Position numbers and translations under genes: made by a program. Shown piece by piece: positions 46,901-58,900 of a DNA stretch of 64,000 nucleotides. The stretch comes from Paragorgia papillata. Lineage: Eukaryota; Cnidaria; Anthozoa; Scleralcyonacea; Coralliidae. Location of the stretch: positions 1,710,001 to 1,774,000 of the forward strand of contig JAWNZC010000470.1 of NCBI GenBank assembly GCA_035771165.1, in the 5' to 3' direction. The notes beneath the pieces are model-generated. The model ran no database searches, was not told the DNA's origin, and worked only from the letters and a program-made list of their open reading frames with translations. Every line of letters starts with the position of its first letter. Within the stretch, counting starts at the first letter, position 1.

Positions 46901-49900
46901 ATTCATTATCTTTGTTTCGAAAGAAGAATGCTTTTGTTTGAAGGACGTCGTCCTCGAAGTTGCCGTCGTAGATCTTAAGGTCCCTAATGTGTCGGTTGGG
47001 AACTTCACCAAGTGTCCGTTAATTAAAGGAGGTGTCCGCTGGATAGAGTGTCCGCTATATAGAGGTTCCACTGTATGTATTTTACTCCGTGGCTTCAGAC
47101 GATTAGACTCGTTATAGCCATAAGGAAAATAAGAGCTTTGTCTTTTAGCCTTTTACATTTAAATTCTAATTTAATTTAATTTAAACAATTTTAAGTGCCT
47201 ATAAAACAGCCGCCTCTTCTCGCTCGCCCCTCGCGGAAGAGACGTCTGAGCAATTAGAATATTTAGAATATTTAGACTCTCACATCAAAATTGTAATACT
47301 GTATATCATTTTGTGCAAAAATTTAATCTTTATGGAGATTTTCTTGCGCTTAAAATTGTGATTTTGAATGTTGACAGTTAAAGAAACTGGGCCTAGTTAC
47401 CAAAAGTGATCAAATACCCTGCACCAGTTTTGCATCGTTTTTTAAAACCAGAGAAGAGCAAACCTACTGCGTAGTTTCACTTTATAAACACTGTTGTGCT
47501 CTGAGATCCGGTTTCCGATCTGTCTTCACTTCTGGTAACTCAAGTTTAAAGAATCCTTAACATTGGCAACTTATTTACGCACAAAAAGGAAGGGGATGCA
47601 GACAAAAGAAAGAGAGAGCCTGCATAGCCTGCCCGCAGGCTAGAGCCTGCACGGATGCTATAGAATTTTAGATATCTGCGTCCTAAATCATGACGCAAAA
47701 TTCTCATTGGTCAGTTTGCTTTATAACGTCAATCATAAGCATAAATCTTAAATTGTGTTATTAACTTATTCATAAAGGTGGATGTTGTGTACTGAAGTCT
47801 CAAAAAGCGAAAGATCGGATTTTGGAATGAAATTCAAAAATGCGAAAAAGTAAACAGTAAAACCATCATCTAGACTTGGAGTGAAACGAAGAAACAGTGT
47901 ACTACTTATTGCAATAGATTCAGCAAAACTTGCAATTAGAAGGAAGAGAAAATCGCCAAAAATACCAGTGTGCAAACCATATTAAGAATAACAATGACAA
48001 AATATTCAATAATGCACGCACAATGGAAATTTTCCGATCTATCAGTTTCTCGCGGTCGACAAAAAAGAATGCTATTTGCTTTGCTTTGTTCAGTTACACA
48101 CGAACGAGCATACGTCTGACATGTATTTATGGGTTGATTGGCTTTATCTTGAATGGGGGCGGATGTTCAAAATTGTATGGAGTCCGTGCAGGCTCTCTCT
48201 TGAAGCTCTCTCCCCTTTCTCTGCTCTTGAAGAGCTTGCGAGCAGGCTAGAAGATAAATTACACTTTTGATCAGGAAGGTCTAAATATTATAAATATGTA
48301 AATTTCCCCAGGTCCATATAGGCACTTGAATTTAGATTCTAATTTAATTTTAATTTATGTGTATTTTTCTGACTCTATGGATAGTTTTCACTCACGTGAT
48401 TGGTGGCCCCGTTGGGGTGGTAAAACAATACAAAATGTTTGAATAAGAATAGATTTAAATTCCCATAGGATAAAGATTGTGCACCAATAACAATATGGCC
48501 GACATTTCATTGTTTCTGTGCACCAATATGGCCGCCATTTCATTGTTTCTGTGCACCAATATGGCAGCCTTTTCATTGTTTCTGTGCACCAATATGGCAG
48601 CCTTTTCATTGTTTCTGTGCACCAATATGGCCGCCATTTCATTGTTTCTGTGCACCAATATGGCCGCCATTTAATTGTTTCTGTGCACCAATATGGCCGC
48701 CGTGACGTCAGATGAAAACCAAGAATTATTTTAGATAATTTCTCTTCAGACTAGTAGAAAACTATAGACTACTTGCACTTATTTCCGAGGAAGACAAATG
48801 CTTCTAAACAATGAAATTTTGATTAATAATTTGTTGAACGTTAGAACTTTGAAGTTGACCTTCAAATAGACTGTTTTGACATCATGTGCAAGAGATCTAT
48901 ATCGTATTGGCCAAATTATTTATTGAATTGTTCATTGCTTAAAAAACGCATTAATTACTGTGTCTTTTAAATTTAGATGTTGATGAGTGTTCCTCTCAAA
49001 GGACTAATTGCGGCATTAACACTCATTGCAAGAACACTGTTGGTAGTTTCACGTGTGAATGTGATGATGGTTATTCTACAAATGGGGAAAGTTGCGAAGG
49101 TGAGTTAATTTCTTGTTATAGTTATTTTTTTAAGTTATTAGTTTTCCAGTCAAGCTTTAAGTATTGCTGGGTTGCACGTAACGGCATGGCGGCCATGTTG
49201 GTTGGTAGGTAAAAAGAATATTATTTTATATGCTATTGTACCTACCGAGTAACATGGCTGCTGTGTCTTTGTCCTCTATATTTCAAGAGATTGATTGCAA
49301 CCCACCAATGCAGGAAAAGTACTAGCTCCAGCGGCTTTTACAAACTAGCAACTTTACGCAGAGACAGTTCAACGTTACGCTGGCTTAAAATTATTTTAAA
49401 CGATTGAGCACGCGTGCTGAACAGCCATGAAATTGCGTGGAAATATTAAAACTGAATTATCACCAATCCATGGTACAGTCAAAGACGTTTTCTGGACGCA
49501 TGGCATATCAATAGCGCCTAGGCTCCATTAAATTGTAACGTTGGGGTCTGGGGGTTGGGAGCTAGCTAGATTTCTATCTTGTCATCAGTCCTCACAACGA
49601 TCACCCCTGGATCACTAGATCGGAGTGCAAAAACGTTGGGTCATGTAATAGTAGATTTATAAGCTACTGTACTTTCAAAAACATTTTAGGCTAGAGTAGC
49701 GTTAAACCGACTATGTCGGATTTTTCACTTTGCTGCCTTGCGTCGCGTGTTTACTTGTAAACTAGCTATATTATATACCAATCTGCAAACTATACGTTAC
49801 TAAAACATTTTTTTTGTCAAAAAAGTATTTTTCTAGTTAAATGATTTTGTTATATTAATTTGAACAGATATCGATGAATGTAAATTAGAAATTGCGAACT

Positions 49901-52900
49901 GTGATCAACATGCAACATGCAGAAATACTGGAGGATCTTTTGCTTGTGAATGTAAGGATGGTTATTTTGGAAATGGTACAAACTGTGAAGGTAAATTTGT
50001 ATGAAATCGTTTTATTTCAATCGTGTAATTTTGCTAATTAAATGCTAATAAAGTTGCATACATGGGCATACTTTAGCATAATTTCAGTGGTGACTATTAA
50101 TTCGTTGGTATTTGATTGGATAACAATTTGTTTTATATTTTAGACTTATAGTCACCTAGAGTGAGTTGAGTACTATAACATTACTAGAAATTTACTTCAA
50201 AAAATCAAAATCTGCCTGGGTACCCGGGCTGGGTAGCCCGCTTTGCCCAGAACTCACTTATGCTATTACTTATAGTAGTTAATTCTCATCTTGTGTTTAT
50301 ATGATAGCTGGGCCAGCCCGCCTAGCCGAGATCTCGCTTTGTAAGACCGAGATCTCGGTTACCCGGGCTTGTTTTTCCCATGTAAGCAGTTAAGCACGAT
50401 TTACCGGTTTGGTTCGCCTACCCGGGCTGGCACTAAAAGCTTCGTACACGCGACAAAATTTGTTTTTATCAGCTTTTCTCGACATATTTAGTCGAGGAGG
50501 AGAAGCGAGAAAACGTCGACCACGTAGCACCCCCACTACACAATAGTTTTGACTCCAGATTATAATAGGCTGATACCCATAGAACATTGCTAGGTCAGTC
50601 GTACTCACAAATTGTGGGGTCAGTGGCCTGCTACATAGAGGGGGTGGGTGGTTCTTACATTGACAGACTTAAAGTGGACATGAAACGAAAATTAAGTTTG
50701 TCTTATTTGAAAGAACACTTAAAATGATAGAGTAACATCTTTTGCAGTTTTTCGTTTCCTTGCTTCGTTGTTGAGATATTTCGTTTGTTTGAAATGTAAA
50801 TTAAACAACTTGACGTCACATGTGAATAATGAGTTATCAGAGAAGGTTATATATCTTTGCTATTATCAAACATAATCACTTGAAAATTCTACATGTTTGG
50901 CGTTGTGAGAGAAACACACGCACATACTTCCTTCGAATTAAGTTTGGTTTGATAATAGCAAAGATATATAACCTTCTCTGATAACTCATTATGCACATGT
51001 GACGTCAAATTGTTTAATTTACATTCCAAACAAACTGAAATATCTCAACAACGAAGCAAGGAAACGAAAAACTGCAAAATATGTTACTCTATCATTTTAA
51101 GTGTTCTTTGAAATAAGACAAACTTAATTTTCGTTTCATGTGCACTTTAAGCCGGTCAATGTAAGGACCACCCACCCCCTCTATGTAGCAGGCCACTGAC
51201 CCCACAAACAATTTGTGAGTACGACTGACCTAGCAATGTTCTATGGGTATCAGTCATTATAATCTGGGGTCAAAAATATTGTGTAGTGGGGGTGCTACGT
51301 GGTCGACGTTTTCTCGCTTCTCCTCCTCGACTAATTAACAATTCACAAGTTCTGTTTGTTCATGTACAGTTCATATTTAAAACAATGAGCCTTCGTGCCT
51401 TGCCAGAACTGATAAATTACGCACTTAGCACAACAAGCAAGCCGCCCGCCTAGGCGAGATAGCCCTTCTCATGTAAACACGAATGAAAATCATCTCGCCA
51501 AAGCGAGATAGCTGGGGTACCCGCACTGATCTGTTTATATAGAGATAGTGGTTACCCGGGCTGGCTTGCCTCCATATAAAGACCCCCTACTGAAGTATTT
51601 AATTTCAACAAACGTCTGCCAACGATAAAGTCTCTTGTAGACTGCGTTCACACGAGTCCGGTAGAGAAAATGGTCCGTTACGTTCAAACGAATCCGTCAT
51701 AATTTAACGACGCTTTGAAGGTGTTCGCACGACTCCGGAACCTTTTGGTGTACATCCAGTATTTCAATGCTGTGCGCTGTTTAAATAGCCATATCTCGTG
51801 ATTCTCGTCAAAAGTAAGTGGAAACGAGGTGCAATTCAAAGAATATTATCCCACCAAAGTGTATAGTGCATTCTAGGTTTACAATTTTAGTCTTTCTGTT
51901 AGGAACTTGCCTTATTGACTTAATTTTCTCCTATTTACACTGGCTAGTCATTGTTGTAATATTTGTTATAATTGTTCAAACAGCAGCACACGTTCTTAGC
52001 AAAAGCTTTCCGAAGTCGAAAAGATAAATAAAGTTTTCCATTGCTGAAACATACGCCAGCCGTTTGGTTAGGAGCTGAAAATTTAGGAACTGGGTACTAA
52101 AGCGGAGCGAAAAAGTGACGGATCTTGGGTTCACACGACACCGCCAAGGGTTCCGTTTTCATCTCGCTCCGTTTAGAAATCGTTTTCAAAACGCTCCGGT
52201 TGCCGGATCGAAATTGTGTGAAAACGTCGATCTGCCGTGTTAACGCAACGGCATTTTGTGACTTTTTAGTGCCGTTTTCAACTCGCTCCGGACTCGTGTG
52301 AACGGGATCTAAGTCAATGAGGAGAGTTCCTAGAAAGACTAAAATTGTAAACCTGGGATAATATTCTTTGAATTGCTCCTCGTTTCCATTTACTTTTGAC
52401 GAGATATGGCTATTTAAACAGTGAACAGCATTGAAATACTGGATGTACACCAGAAGGTTCCGGAGGCGTGCGAACACCTTCAAAGCGTATAGTTAAATTA
52501 TGACGGACGTAACCTACCGTTTATTTTCTACTGATGTCAGACTCGTGTGAAGTCTTACTTACATTATACAGAACGTGGAAGCGTGAACTGAATATATACG
52601 TAGAACTATTAATATCACTTGCTTGGATTAACATATGGTGCATGAGTGGAATTCTGCAAAGTTTTGTTTTAAACAAGAGCTTAATATACGTTTATTTCAC
52701 TACAAATATATGTTTAGTAAATGTTAAAAATAAAATGAATGGAAAAGTTGTTTCAGGTAATTCAATTATATTGATATGTTTTGCAGGTATATCTGTCCGA
52801 TTGCAAGGACCAATGAAGAAATTAGGCAGGGGACGTATTGAAATATTTTACAATTGGGAATGGGGAACAGTTTGTGATGACGGCTGGGATATCAATGATG

Positions 52901-55900
52901 CTAAAGTGGTTTGTCGTCAGCTTGGGTACCCAGGAGCTGAACTTGCACTTGAAGGTAAAGCTGTTCCTTTTGGCAAAGGCCAAATATGGTTGGATGACGT
53001 CGGGTGCATAGGAAGTGAACAATCCATAGCTCACTGTTCTCATCGAGGATGGGGAAATCATAACTGCATACACAAGGAAGATGCTGGAGTTAAATGCACT
53101 ATTCCAGGTAAATGTTCAAGCATAAATTGTATTTTTAAATTAGCTATCTTATTGTTACTAGTTTTTGCGGGACTTAATTTTTACGATTACCAAAAAATTA
53201 AGAAACTAAAGACCCGCGATAAATAGTTACGCAAAAATTAGCGACGCAAAATTTAATACTTACAAGCTATAAAACTCTTCCATTAATTTTAACGTTCCGT
53301 GTTCACGTTCTCTTCCTCACTTCACGTTCTCTTCCTCACTTCGCGTTGTCTTCCTCACAGTCACTTCACGTTCTCTTCTCACTTCACGTTCTCTTCCTCA
53401 CTTCACGTTCTCTTCTCACTTCGCGTTCTCTTCGTCACGTTCTCTTCCTCACTTCACGTTCTCTTCCTCACTTCACGTTCTCTTCCTCACGTCACGTTCT
53501 CTTCCTCACTTCACGTTCTCTTCTCATTTCACATTATCTTCCTCACTTCACGTTCTCTTCCTCACTTCACGTTCTCTTCCTCACTTCACGTTCTCTTCCT
53601 CACAGTCACTTCACGTTCTCTTCTCACTTCACGTTCTCTTCTCACTTCACGTTCTCTTCTCACTTCGCGTTCTCTTCCTCACTTCACGTTCTCTTCCTCA
53701 CTTCACGTTCTCTTCCTCACAGTCACTTCACGTTCTCTTCTCACTTCACGTTCTCTTCCTCACTTCACGTTCTCTTCCTCACTTCACGTTCTCTTCCTCA
53801 CTTCACATTCTCTTCTCACTACACTTCCTCTTCCTCACTTCACGTTTTATTCTCGCTTCACGTTTTATTCCTCACAGTCACTTCACGTTCTCTTCTCACT
53901 TCACGTTCTCTTCCTCACTTCACGTTCTCTTCCTCACTTCACGTTCTCTTCTCACTTCGCGTTCTCTTCTCACTTCACGTTCTCTTCCTCACTTCACGCT
54001 TTCTTCCTCACTTCACGTTCTCTTCCTCACTTCACGTTCTCTTCTCTCGTAACTATATTAGTAACTAATATAAAATTAGTAACAATAGGGTACATGGCTG
54101 TGAATAAAATTATTTTAAATATCATATATTTTTAGATACTGTTAAGTGTTCGCCGATTGTGGACAATTGTGGAGATAATTCGCAATGCATTAACACCAGT
54201 CGAAGTTTTGAGTGCAGATGCAATGTCGGCTATGTCGGAAATGGATTAATTTGTAACGGTACGAAAAAGAAAATTGTTGAAAACAAACTCAAATATTAGA
54301 AGACTATAATGGTTATGTCGTAGTGAAGTTTCAGCAGGAAAATACTTACTTACTTACTCAATGCACTTACTTACTCACTGCACTTATTTACTTACTCACT
54401 GACTTATTTACTTCTTCACTCACTTATTTACATACCTACGTCCCTATCTACTTACCTACCCATACCTATCTACTTACTTACCTACTTACTTACCTACCTA
54501 CCTACCTACCTACCTACCTACCTACCTACCTACCTACCTACCTACCTACCTACCTACCTACCTACCTACCTACCTACCTACCTACCTACCTACCTACCTA
54601 CCTACTTACTTACCTACCTACCTACCTACCTACCTACCTACCTACCTACCTACCTGCCTACCTACCTACCTACCTACCTACCTACCTACCTACCTACCTA
54701 CCTACTTACCTACCTACTTGCCTACCTACTTGCCTACCTACCTACCTACTTACCTACCTACCTACCTACCTACCTACCTACCTACCTATCTACTTACCTA
54801 CTTACCTACCTACCTACTTACCTACTTACCTACCCACCCACCTACCTACCTACCTACCTACCTACCTACCTACTTATCTACCTACCTACCTACCTACCTA
54901 CCTACCTACCTACCTACCTACCTACCTACCTACTCACCTACCTACCTACCTACTTACTTACTTACCTACCTACCTACTCACCTACCTACCTACCTACTTA
55001 CTTACCTACCTACCTACCCACCTACCTACCTACCTATACTCACCTACCTACCTACATACTTACTTACTTACCTACCTACCTACCTACTTATCTACCCACC
55101 TACCTACTTACTTACCTACCTACCCACCTACCTACCTACTTACCTACCTACCTACCCACCTACCTACCTACTTATCTACCTACCTACATACCCACCTACC
55201 TACCTACCTACCTACCTACCTACTTACCTACCTATCGAAATATAGTAAGGTTTGATATACTGTCGAAACAGAGAACGTTAGTAGTCTAACGTTTCGAGCG
55301 AAGGCCCTTCGTCAAAGAGAAATGTTAGACTACTACGTTCTCTGTTTCGGCAGTATATCTAACCTTACTATATTTCGATTATTGTTTCAACACTGCCTAC
55401 GCAGCAAGCTACGTTTATTTACTTACCTACCTACGCTACCTTTTCACCTATCTACGTATAGCTACTTATTCTTGTTTTATTTATACTGTTATTTATTTAT
55501 ATATTGTTTTAATCATTGATTTATTGTTTAAATATAGACCTCGACGAGTGTACTGACAGTAAGCATGATTGCGACAGTAACGCCCAATGTACAAACACTG
55601 CCGGCAGCTTCACGTGCAAATGTAATGTCGGTTATAAAGGAAATGGAAGTGTTTGTAAAGGTAAGTAAAAAGATATATCCAGAACATTTTTCTAAACTTT
55701 GACAAAGTGACTCTTTCACAACCCAATTTACCAGGCATTTTCAGTTTATTTTCACTCTATCGCCAGACGATTATACACATCAAGTGAACATCTCCTGGAA
55801 ATCTGCTCGGTAAAGGTTAAAGATTATGACCCATGTACGGTAAACATTTCAGCATAGTCAATCAAGATATGGTTTGGAAACAGACATAGTTTAACGCCAC

Positions 55901-58900
55901 CCTGGCTTAAACGTTTTTTGAATGTATCTTCAAAAGTTACTGTTCATGACCCAACGTTTCGACACTCTGATCTAGTGTCTTAACGTTGTAAGAAAAAGTG
56001 TCTAAACTTTGGGCCATGAACAGTAACTTTTTAAGCTACGTTCAAAAAACTTTTAAGCCAGAGTAGCGTTAAATTATGTCTGATTCTTCATCAGATCTGG
56101 CTGCGCTGGGAATTTATTTGATGTTTGGAAACTTCAAAGCGCGTCTATAATGAGCTGTAATGTTCTCGCCGTGCACAGGGGCCCGTTGTACAAAAAGATA
56201 GTTAACTTTAAGCTTAACTCTATCCAATCAGGACCAGCTTTTCTCAAAAATCATTAATAATTCATGAGCAAATGATCCAATAATAAAGACGCATCTTGTC
56301 ATGGGGTTCTACAATACATTTCATCGGCATAGATAATAAGGATATTTGAGGAAGATCACTATAGTAATCTTCCTCAAATATCCTAATTACCTTCGGCCTC
56401 GTGTGTTTTCGTCAATTGTTTTCTCGTGTTTGGATATAAAGGTCTTTAATTAGAATACATCAAACGTGTATCTTTACAATCAAATTACTCCTAAGGATTT
56501 TCAATGTGGCCATGTCGAGGCATACGACGCAGTTCAGACCACGGATCCCAGCTAAGCCCTAGGTGTTGATTTTACAGAGTGAGGAATACCGGAGAACCCG
56601 GCGAAAAACCCTCGGAGCACAGGAGAGACCAACTAAACTCTACTCACATGAGTCCCAAGCTCGAGAACGGGGTTGTTCCCAGACGGTCACCCATCCAAGT
56701 ACTAACCCCGACTAACCGGGCTTAACTATTGGTGAGAGGCAGCGCCCTAACAGCACACGCCATCCGTGCTCCCCAGTGAAACACTCGCTCTCGTTGTTCA
56801 AATATTACTTTAAAAGTTAACTACGATTCAACTACGCGACAAGTAGTTAAACTGCTCGGGGGATACTCTCGTATTTAAGCTTGGTTCTCACTTACCGTAA
56901 GAATCGGGGATTTTTCCTGTCCCCGATCGTCTGGGATTGTTACGACAAGTGTGAACATAGTTGAAGTATTAAACGTCCCAGACAGTCGCCGATCTGATCG
57001 GAAGCATCGCAAGAAACGGAATCATTTCTATTTTGAAAATGTATCCCAGACGGTCGCCGACGATCTGGGATTCTAACGACTAGCTACGACATATGTGTGA
57101 ACACTAAAAAACACTGAAACCACTCGGGGGCCTGGGATAGGGTACACAAATTGTCTATTTTGGTCTGAGCAAAGACTTTCGCTGAGTTTTTAGATCATTT
57201 CTCGATTGACTATGATTTTGGTAACTTTACGAACTACTCACTACAAACTACTTTACGAACTGACTCTCTGCTTTCGTGAAACAAATTGTTGGACATCGTC
57301 TAGGCCAATTGTGACAATGAGTATAATGTCGCTGTAAGACCTTTAAAAACTTGACCACTAGTGTGGTTAGAGTGGTCCAATTTGCTTTTTTGTGCTCTTG
57401 CAGATGACGTCAAAGTCGCCATGTTGGGTGGCAACTTCAAAGTACCGATGTTTAGTAGACCAAATAATGAATTGTAATCCTTTTGTTTATATGGATTCGC
57501 TACCCAGTGCAAGTGCTCAAGAACTATTGACAAAAGTCAATAAACAAATATGAACAATGGAGACGAATTTTAACTTTTTAAAATAATAACCATTTCGTTT
57601 AGAAGAAAACAGGTCAAATAGGTATTTTAAGAAATAAAAAGAAAAGTAGCACACTATTTCCATGGTCAGTCTCATTTACATAAATGCGTTGTTATACTGT
57701 GGAATTTTTTGTACAACTTATCTCGCAATTTCGTTGCAAGTTGCACGAGAAATTACATGGTGTAACTTAGGCCCCGGCCAATCACCAAGTCTCCTAACAT
57801 TTTTGTTGCAGCAAGCGTTGCACGATCACTTTCATTTTATTTCACTTTATGATTATTGAAGCATTGCACAGTGTAACAGCCTTTTGCAACTTGTCTCGCA
57901 ACAATTTGCGCGATCAGCCAATAAAAATAAGCTTTGTATATACCGTTCCCGACCTCTTCCTTTTCTTTACAAAACAAGTTGCAAGGAACATTGCATAGTG
58001 TAACACGGCCTTAAAATTGAAAATAATGGGGTTTGACAACATGAATATTTCCATTTTATATAGACCATTAACCTTAAAAACTTTATTTATTTCAACCATT
58101 TGAGAAAATCTCCTTTGATAGAATGAAAGAACACAGAATTCTGCAGGTTTAATAGAATTATTATATTAAATTGTGGCAATCTAATTAAAAACGCGTCTAT
58201 TTTGTATAAAATATCTTACGTTGAGTCCGATGTATAACAAATAAATTTATTTGCCCAGGATTATACTCTTGTTTTTGGATCATTTACATTTTTTCTATTC
58301 TACCAATTATCTTAACCTCAACGTCTTTGAACTATTTTGCCCAAAAAAAAAATGTGCGAAACAAATGTGCACCGCTATATGTCCACAACAACCTTATCAA
58401 ATCTATTCAAACAATTCTTATTATTGTACAAATTTACGTTTAAACCCGTCTCTTAGTACTTAAAATAATTTTTTATTTATTCTATGTGTTGATTTCAACT
58501 TACAATTGCTTATTTTAAACGGTGACTTTCTGTCATATGTTGCAACAGATATCGATGAATGTGAATTAGGAATTGCAAACTGTCATCAACATGCAAAATG
58601 CAGAAATACTGGTGGATCGTTTGAATGTAAATGCAACAACGGTTATTTTGGAAATGGTAAAAATTGTGAAGGTAAATTTGTATAAAATCTTATTATTTTA
58701 ATCGCATCATTTCAATAATATAATTTACTGGTTATGCAGTAATTCAAGGCCAGAATGTTTAAAAAGCAAACAACAAGAGCCTTTAGACTTGATAAACGTT
58801 ACGTTATGAGTTTCGAACAACTTCAAAAACGCCATCCGCGTTGTATCTGCTGCTTTCGCTTTGTCAATTAACCGAGGGTGCGGTCATTACGGGGAAATAT

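Noticed and set aside
48388..48715. Repetitive frames on both strands (CTETMK-, LCTNMAA- type)
   Set aside because: Products of a 33-bp minisatellite whose unit length is a multiple of three.
52097..52483. 128-codon minus-strand frame
   Set aside because: Falls inside the foldback at 51639-52545, with its mirror on the other arm; no family resemblance.
53299..54135. 278- and 240-codon frames rich in Phe-Ser-Leu-His
   Set aside because: They are translations of the cttcacgttctctt minisatellite in an intron of the SRCR/EGF gene, with no independent coding signal.
54323..55255. 310-codon open frame rich in Tyr-Leu-Pro-Thr
   Set aside because: It is the translation of a CTAC tetranucleotide array; all frames give the same composition.
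56678..56727. Possible functional 5S rRNA gene
   Set aside because: Only the internal-promoter and 3' part matches; the 5' half is replaced by tRNA-like sequence, so it is a SINE or pseudogene.
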